This document shows, in pieces, positions 34,636 to 44,018 of a stretch of 64,000 nt of DNA. The notes under the pieces are model-generated. The model saw nothing but the letters and a program-made list of their open reading frames with translations, did no database searches and was not told the origin of the DNA. Source of the stretch: Neobacillus dielmonensis (GTDB taxonomy: Bacteria > Bacillota > Bacilli > Bacillales > Cytobacillaceae); the NCBI RefSeq assembly GCF_000612665.1, contig NZ_HG942079.1, positions 1-64,000 of the forward strand, read 5' to 3'. Each line of letters begins with the position of its first letter. The stretch's first letter is position 1. Made by a program: the position numbers and the translations under genes.

Positions 34636-34659
34636 CTTCCACCTCATTTTTTGTAATAA

Positions 34660-34830
34660 AAAAGGATTGGATCCTTGTTCCAATCTCAGGAAAAAAACGT
34701 GTACAGCTTTCTTGCCCTTGCACCACATTTCTCCTGTCCTTTTGCCTGAGATTATGAATCCTTCGGCGCCGCTCAAAACTAGCCGTCGCTCCAGAAACTG
34801 CTCCAGCTATAGTGTCACCCATAGCATTCA
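34660..34830 (-). promoter_or_regulatory. Glycine riboswitch (single aptamer plus terminator) upstream of a dead gene
   Basis: On the minus strand, CTGGAGCGAC, then GGCGCCGAAGGATTC and ATCTCAGGCAAAAGGACAGG reproduce the conserved core of the glycine aptamer (GCCGAAGG ... CTCAGGCAAAAGGACAG). A terminator follows: GATTGG pairs with CCAATC before a T-run (about 34662-34685). This is a standard expression platform. Glycine riboswitches usually control gcvT or glycine/alanine symporters; here only the broken ACT-domain gene follows. A second tandem aptamer was not found. Confidence 0.82.
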
Positions 34831-34896
34831 TCGCGCTTTATTGGATTAAACCAATAGGAGCAATTTTAAATGATCCAGCCAATGAAAGAGCTTGCC

Positions 34897-34980
34897 TAAC
34901 ACGTTAAAGCGTTACTTGGGTGGGGGACAGGCCCCCATTACGGTGATGCGTTACTCCATTGAGGGACTGGCCCCGCATTT
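34897..34980. repeat. REP-like palindrome pair
   Basis: ACACGTTAAAGCGTTAC plus core GGGGGACAGGCCCCC (34922-34936), then a decayed core GGGACTGGCCCC at about 34962-34974. It lies between the riboswitch locus and the HNH gene. Confidence 0.85.
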
Positions 34981-35030
34981 AATTTCTAAAAAGGTGCAAA
35001 ATAACCGAAAAAACGGTTGGAGGGATGGTT

Positions 35031-35315
35031 GTGGGGGTTTGTGAGCTTTGTGGACGCGATGATGTGGAAATTACAGTTCATCATCTTCTTCCCAAGGAGA
35101 TGGGTGGAACGTTTGGGGCCACCGCTAACCTTTGTATTCCCTGCCACAAGCAAATTCATGCTCTGTATACCAATGAGGAAATTGCTGCACGGCTGACTTC
35201 TTTATCTGATTTAAGGAAAGATGAAAAACTGGGCCGGTTTATTAGGTGGATTCGGAAACAACCTTCCAGCAAAATCATGAAAATAAAAAAGTCAAAGGAA
35301 CGAAGGAAAAGATAG
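35031..35315 (+). CDS. HNH endonuclease domain protein
   Basis: This 94-aa protein is a minimal HNH module. CELCG and CIPCHKQIHALY supply the zinc cysteines, and VHHLLPKEMGG supplies the catalytic His pair. A basic C-terminus (KIKKSKERRKR) could contact DNA. GTG 35031 is chosen, seven bases after GGAGG. It stands alone without a modification or toxin partner, so its role in restriction, repair or selfish DNA is open. Confidence 0.85.
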   Translation: MGVCELCGRDDVEITVHHLLPKEMGGTFGATANLCIPCHKQIHALYTNEEIAARLTSLSDLRKDEKLGRFIRWIRKQPSSKIMKIKKSKERRKR

Positions 35316-35515
35316 TGGTTAATCAATAGCGAAACCCCTATCTTATTCCTGCCTTGTTTTCCCACAAATACAAGGTTACTAGTTTCCAAGTCCAATATCG
35401 TTATATCTCCTTCTTGTGTCCAAGCAGTTTTTCATTTTTTTGCATTAACTATAGTATGTCCGGGAGTATTGACAGTCTCTGGACACACGAAAATTCATGA
35501 AAGGAGAAAAATATA

Positions 35516-37240
35516 TTGCAGCTTAAAAAGTTTGTGGATGCATTACCCATTCCATCCATCGTAAAACCTGTTGGATACCGCAACGGAAAACCTTACTACG
35601 AAGTCTCAATGAAACAGGTGAAGCAAAAATTGCACCGGGACTTGCTGGAAACGACGGTTTGGGGATATAACGGATCCTACCCCGGCCCTACCATTGAGGC
35701 AAGGCGAAACGAGCCGGTCTATGTCAAATGGAAAAATGAATTGCCGCATGAACATCTGTTGCCAGTTGACCGCACTGTTCACGGAGCCGGGCCAGATCAG
35801 CCAACTGTCCGGACGGTCGTTCATTTGCACGGCGGCCGGGTCCGGCCGGAGTATGACGGATTCCCTGAGGCCTGGTTTACGAGGAACTTTAGAAAAAGAG
35901 GGCCTAAATTCCTTGAAGAAGTCTATTACTATCCCAACTGTCAGCGACCCACTACTCTTTGGTATCACGATCACGCAGTAGGCATTACGCGCCTCAACGT
36001 CTATGCAGGTCTGGCAGGATTTTACCTGATTCGGGATGTTCAGGAAGAAAGCTTAAATCTTCCAAGTGGACCCTATGAAATTCCCTTGTTGATCCAAGAT
36101 CGTTCGTTCTATCCGAACGGAGAACTCTTTTATCCATCGCAGCCCGATGTAATTCCGCCTCCGGAAGATGTTCCCCACTTTCCCAACCCATCCATTGTAC
36201 CAGAGTTTTTCGGTGACACGATTTTAGTAAACGGAAAAGTGTGGCCATATTTGGAAGTTGAACCCCGAAAGTATCGATTCCGGATCTTAAATGGATCCAA
36301 TGCCCGGTTTTATAAAATGCAATTGGATTCGGGGCAAAAGTTTATCCAAATTGGAACCGATGGTGGCTTATTGGAGTCCCCGGTGGAAACAGATACGATT
36401 ATTTTGGCACCGGCAGAGAGGGCCGATGTCATTATTGATTTTTCTAAGCATAAAGGTAACCGGATTATTCTTACCAACAGTGCCAATGCTCCATTTCCTG
36501 CTGGTGACCCGCCTAGTGAAGACCTGGCTCAAATCATGCAGTTCCGTGTTAAGGAAAAACCCTTTCACCTCGACACCAGTGAAGTGCCAGAACAGCTTAG
36601 CTGCTTGGAACGCCTGAATAAGGACCAAGCTGTTGTTACGAGAATGAACACTCTAGATGAAAGCATGGATGAGTTTGATCGCCTGCTTTTATTGCTAAAT
36701 GAAATGCGATGGGCTGACTTGCCTTTGACTGAAACCCCCTCTAACGGAACCATTGAAGTTTGGGAACTTTACAATAACACGGTGGATACCCACCCAATTC
36801 ATCTGCATCTCGTGCAGTTCCAGATTTTGAATCGGCAGTCGTTTACAGGCGATCCTCGTAATCCGGCTTCACTTGTATTCGGGGACGAAATGCCGCCTGA
36901 CGAAAATGAGCGTGGATGGAAAGATACAGTCAGAGCAAATCCGGGGGAAGTGACGAGGATTATCGCACGGTTTGGACCGTTTACCGGTATCTATCCATGG
37001 CACTGCCATATTCTCGAACATGAGGATCACGAAATGATGCGTCCTTACGAAGTGCTTAAAAATCCTGACTTTGATCCATGCCTGCCAATCCAAGGGGTTT
37101 GCGACGATGACTCGTATACGCAATGCTGCAGCCACAAAAAAGGAAACTGCCAATGCGAGTATGAAAATCCTCTGCACATTTCACTAGACATCATCAACAA
37201 ACTCTTGGACAAAGTCACCAAAAAACCCCCTCACACTTAA
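35516..37240 (+). CDS. cotA: CotA-like multicopper oxidase (spore coat laccase)
   Basis: This 574-aa multicopper oxidase has all four copper motifs. HLHGG is at about residue 103 and WYHDHA at about 148. HPIHLHL is at about 425. HCHILEHEDHEMM at about 496 includes the axial Met of the type 1 site. CotA oxidises phenolics and bilirubin and makes the brown spore pigment. No signal peptide is seen, as for a coat protein built in the mother cell. The start is TTG after AAAGGAG. Compared with the ~513-aa B. subtilis enzyme it has an extra C-terminal tail with six Cys (CLPIQGVC, CCSHKKGNCQC). Confidence 0.9.
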   Translation: MQLKKFVDALPIPSIVKPVGYRNGKPYYEVSMKQVKQKLHRDLLETTVWGYNGSYPGPTIEARRNEPVYVKWKNELPHEHLLPVDRTVHGAGPDQPTVRTVVHLHGGRVRPEYDGFPEAWFTRNFRKRGPKFLEEVYYYPNCQRPTTLWYHDHAVGITRLNVYAGLAGFYLIRDVQEESLNLPSGPYEIPLLIQDRSFYPNGELFYPSQPDVIPPPEDVPHFPNPSIVPEFFGDTILVNGKVWPYLEVEPRKYRFRILNGSNARFYKMQLDSGQKFIQIGTDGGLLESPVETDTIILAPAERADVIIDFSKHKGNRIILTNSANAPFPAGDPPSEDLAQIMQFRVKEKPFHLDTSEVPEQLSCLERLNKDQAVVTRMNTLDESMDEFDRLLLLLNEMRWADLPLTETPSNGTIEVWELYNNTVDTHPIHLHLVQFQILNRQSFTGDPRNPASLVFGDEMPPDENERGWKDTVRANPGEVTRIIARFGPFTGIYPWHCHILEHEDHEMMRPYEVLKNPDFDPCLPIQGVCDDDSYTQCCSHKKGNCQCEYENPLHISLDIINKLLDKVTKKPPHT

Positions 37241-37252
37241 AACTAACAGGGG

Positions 37253-37317
37253 CTGATCCTCACCTACTTTAACGCTTTACCGTGGCGGGGGCCTGTCCCC
37301 CACTGCTTTAAAGTGCT
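37253..37317. repeat. REP-like palindrome between cotA and the galactosidase
   Basis: TTTAACGCTTTAC is followed by the core GGGGGCCTGTCCCCC (37287-37301). It lies between convergent genes, next to a conventional terminator. Confidence 0.85.
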
Positions 37318-37367
37318 AAAAAGGACCGGTTTCCATTGCTTTAAGCGACGAGACTGGTCCTTTTTTG
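37318..37367. terminator. Terminator of the GH42 gene
   Basis: AAAAAGGACC and GGTCCTTTTTT pair around a ~25-base loop, just after the beta-galactosidase stop. Confidence 0.75.
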
Positions 37368-37369
37368 TG

Positions 37370-39430
37370 TTATTTTTGTTTTTCTGCAATTCTTACTTCG
37401 TATTTATCCAATGTTAGGTGACCTGTGAGTTCTTCACCTGTTATCACGTCTTTCACGGTGGAACCGAGTGTGACGGATTGGCTTTGTTCCGTGAAGTTTA
37501 TGATAAAAATGTAGTCTTTTTCCGGCGCACGTCTGACTTGGACAGATACTCCTTTGCCATGTGTGATATCTGAAGTGGGTTCAAGTGCTAACTCCTTGAT
37601 AATTTCTTGATAGAACACGCTTTGAAAACGATACTCTAAACGTCCGCCGATGTAATAGGTTTTTCCCTCACCATACTGATGGCTGGTAATTGCCGGTGTG
37701 TCGGCATAGAAATCATCTTGATAAATACCTTCAACCTCTGCCCCATTGACTTCAATAACAGTTGCATAGTCCTTCAATTCATAAGATTTGTCCCGGAAAC
37801 GGACCGCATTCCGGTCATTCGGATAATACGTATCCGTCTCCACCGGCTTCATGCCAAACATCTCCTGAAGATCCTGGTGCCATCCTCCCAAATATGTTAA
37901 GTCATGTTCATTCACAAGCCCGCTGATATAGGTCATAACCAACCTGCCGCCTCCGGACACATAGGACTTTAACCTTGATATCGTCTGCTCGCTCATCAAA
38001 TAAAGCATTGGCACGATTAATAACTTATACTTGGAAAAATCCTGTTCCTTGGTGATGACATCAACTGGTATATCTTTTTCCCAGAAAGTACGATAATGCT
38101 GCTGCAAGGTTTGCGGATATCGCTTTGTATCCGAGCCAAACCCTTGGGCGTCGTTGATAGCCCAGTTGCTGTCCCAATCATAGAGGATTGCCACATCAGA
38201 TGGACGATTGGTCCCGACTACTTCTGCTAATTTTTCTAAAGTTTTTCCAACCTTTGCAACCTCTTGAAATACTCGGTTATTCGGACTATTATCATGGTCC
38301 ACAACAGCCCCATGAAACTTTTCCGAAGACCCACGTGACTTCCGCCATTGGAAGTACAGGATGCTGTCAGAGCCGTGTGCCACCATTTGCATCGAGGACA
38401 GCAGATGCATGCCAGGCCGCTTCGCTTTATTGACCTTATGCCAGTTGACCAAACTTGGGGTCATTTCCATTGTTAAAAACGGCTGCTGCTTCAGGCTGCG
38501 ATATAAATCATTGATAAATCCGACCTTCATCGCCAAATCCGCCGTTGATTCCCAATCATTATGCCAAGCAGGATAGGCATCCCAACATACAACATCAAGG
38601 TGCTTGGCAAACTTACTGTAATCCAGGCCTTGAAACGGAATTAAATCAAACGTGTCGGCCATAAAGTTGGTCGTAACCGGTACATTCGGTGTGACCTCCC
38701 GTAACGGAACAATCTCATTTTTAAAAAAGTCGATGGTCTGATCGGTCACGAACCGGCGCCAATCAAGTTTTAGCCCATGGACCATGCGTTCCCCGTTCGG
38801 AGAAGGCGATTCAATTTGGGACCAATCTGAATAGGTATGGCTCCAGAACGGCCCCCACCAGGCATCGTTAACCGCTTTTAGATTATGGTTATATTTTTCC
38901 TTCAGCCACTCTCTGAAAGCATTTTGGCACAAGTTACAATGGCAGTCGCCGCCATATTCGTTCGAGATGTGCCACATGAGCAGGGCTGGATGTTGCCCGT
39001 ACCGTTCGGCCAGCAGCCTGTTCATTTGTTGTGTCTTTTCTCGGTAGACCGGTGATGTAAAACAGTGATTATGCCTTCCGCCGTGCAGCTGCTTTACCCG
39101 TGCTGCATTGACCCGAAGCACTTCCGAATATTTTTGAGACATCCAGGCAGGACGGGCCCCGCTTGGCGTTGCCAGAATCACTCGGCCGCCAATAGAATAA
39201 ATATCGTCGAAAATTTTATCCAGCCATTCAAATTTATAAATTCCTTCTTCCGGCTCCAACGCACTCCAGGCAAAGATGCCGACAGAAAATGTATTGGTAT
39301 GGGCAAGCTGCATGAATTGGATGTCGTCTGCTAAAATATCGGGACGGTCCAGCCACTGATCTGGATTATAATCGCCGCCGTGCAGCATGAAATCTGCTTT
39401 TGTGATAAAGGTTCTCTCATTCTTAGTCAT
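37370..39430 (-). CDS. GH42 beta-galactosidase
   Basis: This 686-aa glycoside hydrolase of family 42 cleaves terminal beta-galactosides, often from galactan fragments or plant oligosaccharides. The N-terminal barrel starts LHGGDYNPDQWL. The acid/base Glu lies in WHISNEYGG, and the nucleophile Glu in FLTMEMTPS. A zinc site typical of the family is seen in CHCNLC. The trimerisation and C-terminal beta domains follow. There is no signal peptide, so it acts in the cytosol. The start ATG follows AAAGGAG. No sugar transporter or regulator is adjacent. Confidence 0.92.
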   Translation of the reverse strand: MTKNERTFITKADFMLHGGDYNPDQWLDRPDILADDIQFMQLAHTNTFSVGIFAWSALEPEEGIYKFEWLDKIFDDIYSIGGRVILATPSGARPAWMSQKYSEVLRVNAARVKQLHGGRHNHCFTSPVYREKTQQMNRLLAERYGQHPALLMWHISNEYGGDCHCNLCQNAFREWLKEKYNHNLKAVNDAWWGPFWSHTYSDWSQIESPSPNGERMVHGLKLDWRRFVTDQTIDFFKNEIVPLREVTPNVPVTTNFMADTFDLIPFQGLDYSKFAKHLDVVCWDAYPAWHNDWESTADLAMKVGFINDLYRSLKQQPFLTMEMTPSLVNWHKVNKAKRPGMHLLSSMQMVAHGSDSILYFQWRKSRGSSEKFHGAVVDHDNSPNNRVFQEVAKVGKTLEKLAEVVGTNRPSDVAILYDWDSNWAINDAQGFGSDTKRYPQTLQQHYRTFWEKDIPVDVITKEQDFSKYKLLIVPMLYLMSEQTISRLKSYVSGGGRLVMTYISGLVNEHDLTYLGGWHQDLQEMFGMKPVETDTYYPNDRNAVRFRDKSYELKDYATVIEVNGAEVEGIYQDDFYADTPAITSHQYGEGKTYYIGGRLEYRFQSVFYQEIIKELALEPTSDITHGKGVSVQVRRAPEKDYIFIINFTEQSQSVTLGSTVKDVITGEELTGHLTLDKYEVRIAEKQK

Positions 39431-39643
39431 TGTTGTCTCCTTTTATCTTTTTTTGTTTCTTTATATGTTCTCTTTGTGTTCCTTGAAAACCTTTCTCGGA
39501 ACAGGACTAAATTTTTTTCAAAACACGCTAAATTGACTTCCCACTCTTCCGTAAACATAAAATGGCTAGTTCTGGAAAAACTAAATATTTGAAACCTATG
39601 AGAAAGTCATGATGGCTGGCATTATTTTGGGAGCGTGGAATGA

Positions 39644-40078
39644 ATGGATTTAAATTATTTGGCCCCTACAAAGTTACTTGAGGATATCTATTTAACGTTG
39701 TGTTCGGTATATGAGGATGAGCAGCATTATAGTGAGGAGGAAAAGAAGGCGATCCAAGTGACGAAGGAGCATTTGACGAAGAAGGTGATGAATGAATTTG
39801 TTGTCGATGAGGAGTATTTTTTAACAATGGACCCAAGTGATTTTGAAAAGGGCTACGGAATGCTGCAGCAAGATTTTCTTCATCTGATAAAAGGCTGCAG
39901 TGAGAATAATATTGATTATGACAGCTTCCTGCTCATCATGGACCAGCTGATAAGCAGTGCCAAAATGCGAATGAACGCCTATGAGCTGTTGGAGGAGAAA
40001 ATTAACGAGGTAAAAGAGGCAGAAGCGGAGGAAGAAACAGCGGCAGAGGTTGAAACAGAAGCGGCAGATGAGGAATAA
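39644..40078 (+). CDS. Acidic helical protein of unknown function
   Basis: This 144-aa cytosolic protein is predicted largely helical and ends in a Glu/Ala-rich tail (EAEAEEETAAEVETEAADEE). Conserved-looking parts are LLEDIYLTLCSVYEDEQHYS and LLIMDQLISSAKMRMNAYE. ATG 39644 follows GGGAGCGTGG. No family is recognised, and the neighbours give no clue. Confidence 0.6.
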   Translation: MDLNYLAPTKLLEDIYLTLCSVYEDEQHYSEEEKKAIQVTKEHLTKKVMNEFVVDEEYFLTMDPSDFEKGYGMLQQDFLHLIKGCSENNIDYDSFLLIMDQLISSAKMRMNAYELLEEKINEVKEAEAEEETAAEVETEAADEE

Positions 40079-40309
40079 AAGGACGATTTGTTTTAAGGCT
40101 CCGCAAAGGTTCCTTCCCAAACTTAGTTCGATCCTAGTTAGAACCAGTAGGACATTTTTCCTTCTTTTCATGTAAATAAATCTAGGAAAATAATCTTTTT
40201 TCTTTTTATATTTTTCTAACACGATTAATACACGAATCATAAACCGGCTTTACATTTCTCCGCTAGACTAAACTTGTTTCAAACTATTAAACAAGGGAGT
40301 TGGAGAAAA

Positions 40310-41137
40310 ATGAAGAAAACGTTATTGGGAGCCGGATTTGCATTCACTTTACTGTTTAGCCCCTTCCAGCAGGCTTTTGCCGCAGAGACCACAATCGGAG
40401 AATTAAGGCAATTAGATACTATTGCCCATCGGGGTGCCTCAGGATATGCCCCTGAAAACACCATTGCCGCTTTCGACAAAGCGCTCGAAATGAAGGCTGA
40501 CTACATAGAAATTGATGTGCAGCGAAGCCAGGATGGAAAATTGGTGGTCATCCATGATACCACTGTCGACAGGACCACAGATGGCACTGGGTCTGTGAAG
40601 GATTTGACTTTTGACCAGCTGCGCAGCCTGGACGCGGGAAGCTATAAGGGAGAACAATTTTCAGGTGAAAAAATCCCGACTTTTGACGAAGTGCTGGATC
40701 GCTATCACGGGAAAATTGGTATTTTAATAGAATTGAAATCACCCGAACTTTATCCTGGAGTGGAGGAAATGGTTGCTGAGGAGTTAAGGGAACGTAATTT
40801 AGATCGACCACAAAATGAAAAAATCATCATCCAATCGTTTAACTTTGAATCTATGAAAAAAATGAATTCTTTATTGCCAAAGATGCCAATTGGTGTCCTC
40901 ACTTCCTCCAAAGCCGACACAACGGATGCAGCACTACAGGCATTTGCAACATATGCTGACTATTTTAACCCAAGCTATGGACTCGTCACAAAAGAATTAG
41001 TAGACAAAGTACATGCACTCGGAATGGGAATCTCATCTTGGACAGTTAGAAGCCATGATGCAGCCCAATTCCTAATTGACATGAAAGTAGACGCCATCAT
41101 CACCGACTACCCCGATTACGTAGACCCGAGAAAATAA
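40310..41137 (+). CDS. glpQ: Secreted glycerophosphodiester phosphodiesterase (GlpQ-like)
   Basis: This 275-aa secreted enzyme hydrolyses glycerophosphodiesters, and in Bacillus GlpQ also attacks wall teichoic acid from the end. A signal peptide runs to about AFAAET. Catalytic motifs are complete: AHRGASGYAPENTIAAF with the active His, YIEIDVQRSQDGKLVVIHD with metal ligands and second His, and a later ILIELKSPE. ATG 40310 follows GGGAGTTGGAG. A phosphate-starvation link is known for B. subtilis glpQ but was not established here. Confidence 0.88.
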   Translation: MKKTLLGAGFAFTLLFSPFQQAFAAETTIGELRQLDTIAHRGASGYAPENTIAAFDKALEMKADYIEIDVQRSQDGKLVVIHDTTVDRTTDGTGSVKDLTFDQLRSLDAGSYKGEQFSGEKIPTFDEVLDRYHGKIGILIELKSPELYPGVEEMVAEELRERNLDRPQNEKIIIQSFNFESMKKMNSLLPKMPIGVLTSSKADTTDAALQAFATYADYFNPSYGLVTKELVDKVHALGMGISSWTVRSHDAAQFLIDMKVDAIITDYPDYVDPRK

Positions 41138-41154
41138 TAGACAAGAGGACAAAT

Positions 41155-41220
41155 CACCGCATTAACGCACGGGGGGACAGGCCCCCAGTGCGTTAATGCG
41201 GTGGAGGCTGTCCCCCCTTT
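41155..41220. repeat. REP-like palindrome pair between glpQ and the M14 gene
   Basis: CGCATTAACGCAC plus GGGGGACAGGCCCCC (41172-41186), then GTGCGTTAATGCG and a second core (41203-41217). The arms CGCATTAACGCAC and GTGCGTTAATGCG are exact inverse copies. Confidence 0.9.
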
Positions 41221-41227
41221 ATTTGTG

Positions 41228-42277
41228 TTATTCCGTTTCTTCTCCAGGTCTTGAGGTTTGGGTTGGAAGGGTATCCCAAAAGCTTGTGTCTGCGTTGTTG
41301 ATAGATCCATCGGCGATGGCTCTGACGGTGGCGTCAAGGGTGGTAATCGTTTGTTTAATCAAGTAGCCATTACTCTTTTGTCCAAGAACATATGGTTCAT
41401 ATTCGTGGTCGGACATACCACGCATTTCGAACAGCAGTGTGGAAATACCATATTCTACAGCGGCTCCATTACGTCCAATTCTTGTTTCTGAACCGCCATT
41501 GTATTTGCCAATATGGCCCCAGCCTGTAGAGTCGACAGCGTTATATACGACAGCCCCCAGTTTTTTCGAGCGTTCTAGAACTTCAGGCTTTACGTTCGCG
41601 TTTGTCGGGTAAAGGATCGAACCTGACACATACTCCCCATTTATTTGACTTTGTGTTCCTTGGTGATGGAGGTCGATCATATAATCAATGTGGTATTTTT
41701 TCAATACGTTGTTATGGAGTGCTTGCGTTTCTGGCTGTGCTTTGGCATCGTGGTCACGGTTTAAGTCCGTCCCTGTGGCGTTATAGCGAGTCAGATGCCT
41801 GCCTCCGTCTGCCATATAATCATCTAGGGAAAAGTCGACATCGCCCATGGCACCGTCTGCATTTAACATAGGAATGATGAGAATATTGACATTATCAAGA
41901 ACGCCCTTCATCTTCTGTGTGCCTAAATGTTTAATGAATTCTAAGGCCCCTTCAGTGGTCAGCTGCTCATTTCCATGCTGCTGAGTTAAAAAGAGGATGG
42001 TAGGGTTAGCTGGGTTAGAGATATATTTAGCAAGGTAAATATCGCGGCCTTTCACCGTTTTTCCGATTACTTCAAGCTGCATATTCTCCTGTTTAGCATC
42101 TTGTGTTTTGAGATAGTCTACTAGTTCCTGGTGTGTGTGAAGAATCGAGGTCTGAATTGACTCATTGCCGCCAACATTTGGTCCCTCTCCTACAGCGCTG
42201 ACTGGAACAGACACGGCAGTAAGTCCCCCAAATGCCATTAAACTAGATAAAGAAAATGCTAAAACCTTCTTTTTCAT
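41228..42277 (-). CDS. Secreted M14-family zinc carboxypeptidase
   Basis: This 349-aa secreted peptidase has a signal peptide (about residues 1-28) and an M14 catalytic domain. Zinc ligands are in QQHGNEQ (H-x-x-E) and the later His in IDLHHQG. NRDHDAKAQPET supplies the substrate-binding Asn-Arg region, and the catalytic Glu is in STLLFEMRG. It could trim peptides or cell-wall stem peptides. The start ATG follows GGGGGTTG. It converges on glpQ with a repeat between. Confidence 0.88.
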   Translation of the reverse strand: MKKKVLAFSLSSLMAFGGLTAVSVPVSAVGEGPNVGGNESIQTSILHTHQELVDYLKTQDAKQENMQLEVIGKTVKGRDIYLAKYISNPANPTILFLTQQHGNEQLTTEGALEFIKHLGTQKMKGVLDNVNILIIPMLNADGAMGDVDFSLDDYMADGGRHLTRYNATGTDLNRDHDAKAQPETQALHNNVLKKYHIDYMIDLHHQGTQSQINGEYVSGSILYPTNANVKPEVLERSKKLGAVVYNAVDSTGWGHIGKYNGGSETRIGRNGAAVEYGISTLLFEMRGMSDHEYEPYVLGQKSNGYLIKQTITTLDATVRAIADGSINNADTSFWDTLPTQTSRPGEETE

Positions 42278-42420
42278 TCAACAACCCCCATTTTAAATTT
42301 TGTAATAAAATTCCATAAATTCTATTACATATTAAATAGTAAAAGTAAAATGGTAGACTGTATATATGAAAAAATTACCATATTTTAACATTACTAAATT
42401 CCTATTAGAGGGGCTGATAG

Positions 42421-42516
42421 ATTAACGCGGCAATGGAACGGGGGACTGTCCCCCGCCATATTAACGCTTTACTCTACTGGGGGACTGTCCCCCGTCTAAG
42501 TAAAGCAGTAAAGCGA
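42421..42516. repeat. REP-like palindrome pair
   Basis: Two identical cores GGGGGACTGTCCCCC at 42440-42454 and 42479-42493, 39 bases apart, with TTAACGCTTTACTC between them and AGTAAAGCAGTAAAGCG after. The 39-base period equals that of the pair beside the RAYT. Confidence 0.9.
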
Positions 42517-42526
42517 CAGGGGAAAT

Positions 42527-43879
42527 TTAACGCCATTTTCTTTTGGTCTTTAGTATTTCTTGTATGTATCCGAGTACTGCTACTGGTGACATGATCATTT
42601 GGTAGAATAGGATGTATAAGATAAATCCTGTAATATTTTTTCGGATTTTAAGATTTAGGTGATTGAATACTGAATTTTTTTGGTAGATATAGAGAATGCT
42701 GTAACTAATAAGGGTTAATGGCAAAACGAGCAGTGTCATGGGACCAACAATCCAGTAATAGCCGAATAAAGCAAGAATGAGTCCGGGAAGCCAGCATATT
42801 GTGAAAATCAAGTCTAAATAAGGCATGATTAGATTGATTCCGGTTAAATATTTCACATATACTTGGGGCTGATTCCAAGGCTTAATTTCTCTTAATCCCT
42901 CGATCATGCCTCTCGCCCATCTGGCCCGTTGCCTGACCAGATGATTAAAAGATGTGGGGACTTCTGTAAAAGATACAGCCAATGGCTCAAAATAAACGCG
43001 CCATTTTTTCTTGAGCAGCCGCCAAGTCAATACTATATCTTCTCCGATAGCATCGGGCCAGCCCCCTGCTTCTTTTATGCAGTTTGTTTTGTATAAGCTG
43101 TAAGCCCCTTGGGCAACCAATGTTCCTTGGTATAAGCCCTGCAGTCTCTTAATAGAGGCAATTCCTAAAAAGTAATCCCACTCTTGAATCTTTGTCCAGA
43201 TGTTCTTACGGCTATTTTTCGTTAAAACCGAACCTGCAACGGCGCAAACATCCTCAGGACTAGATTTCATCCGAGCTACAAGATAACGAATAGAAGAACG
43301 ATGAAGGATGGTGTCTGCATCAAGAGTAATCACATAGGGTGTAAGCACAAATTTTAGAGCATGGTTTAACGCATGGAATTTGCCAGGCATATTTTCATGG
43401 AGGAGGATAATTTCGATAGTAAATGCCTTCTTAGCTTTTAAAACTTCTAGAATGGTTTTGTCTGTGGAACAATTATTTACAACAAATACTTTTATTTTTC
43501 CTGGATAGTCTTGCTGATTGAGGTAACTTAATGTTTGAAAGATCTTGGTATCTTCATTATGCGCTGCGATGATGACCGTGATGTCGTCATTGGGGAATTC
43601 ATTTCTAAAAGAAGGCTGTCTGTCCATAAGAAGACTGATGACTAAAAAAGCATTCATATAGCCGGGTATATAACAAATTCCGCCTATAATAATGAGAGCT
43701 ACCGGCATGGTAACAATATGAGAAAGCTCTCTTAGCCATGGTAAAGCAAAGATAACAGCCATGCACATCCATAAAAAAGCAACAAAATGACTAATCCAAA
43801 ACTTTGCCCTAATCGGAAGGTACAACCTTCTTTCCTCTGCATTCGTACGAATATGAACAGAATTCATAATAGGTTTCAT
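42527..43879 (-). CDS. Membrane GT2 processive glycosyltransferase (PgaC/IcaA-like)
   Basis: This 450-aa protein has two N-terminal helices, a cytosolic GT-A domain and about three C-terminal helices, the layout of polysaccharide synthases such as poly-N-acetylglucosamine synthase. Motifs are VIIAAHNEDTKI, LDADTI (D-x-D), GEDIVLTWRLL and VRQRARWARGM (the Q-x-x-R-W motif). The start ATG 43879 follows AAAAGGGGTG. No deacetylase or secretion partner is adjacent, so the polymer is not predictable. It may make an exopolysaccharide. Confidence 0.88.
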   Translation of the reverse strand: MKPIMNSVHIRTNAEERRLYLPIRAKFWISHFVAFLWMCMAVIFALPWLRELSHIVTMPVALIIIGGICYIPGYMNAFLVISLLMDRQPSFRNEFPNDDITVIIAAHNEDTKIFQTLSYLNQQDYPGKIKVFVVNNCSTDKTILEVLKAKKAFTIEIILLHENMPGKFHALNHALKFVLTPYVITLDADTILHRSSIRYLVARMKSSPEDVCAVAGSVLTKNSRKNIWTKIQEWDYFLGIASIKRLQGLYQGTLVAQGAYSLYKTNCIKEAGGWPDAIGEDIVLTWRLLKKKWRVYFEPLAVSFTEVPTSFNHLVRQRARWARGMIEGLREIKPWNQPQVYVKYLTGINLIMPYLDLIFTICWLPGLILALFGYYWIVGPMTLLVLPLTLISYSILYIYQKNSVFNHLNLKIRKNITGFILYILFYQMIMSPVAVLGYIQEILKTKRKWR

Positions 43880-43978
43880 AGAACACCCCTTTTCCATCGA
43901 AAGTAGTAGTACAAATCTACTATACTATAATATGTTTGAAAAGAGTTAATTTTTTTAATATATAATTAACAGAAAACA

Positions 43979-44018
43979 ATGGACTGTCCCCCACTCCAGT
44001 AACGCTTTACTGTAATGG
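43979..44018. repeat. Truncated REP-like element in a 475-base gene-free stretch
   Basis: TGGACTGTCCCCCA (about 43980-43993) and AGTAACGCTTTACTG are a half-decayed copy. The rest of 43900-44370 is AT-rich, and I see nothing more in it. Confidence 0.65.

Noticed and set aside
34508-34831. A 107-codon minus-strand open frame
   Set aside because: Its first two thirds coincide with the glycine aptamer and terminator, and only the last part is genuine ACT-domain coding sequence. The frame is accidental.
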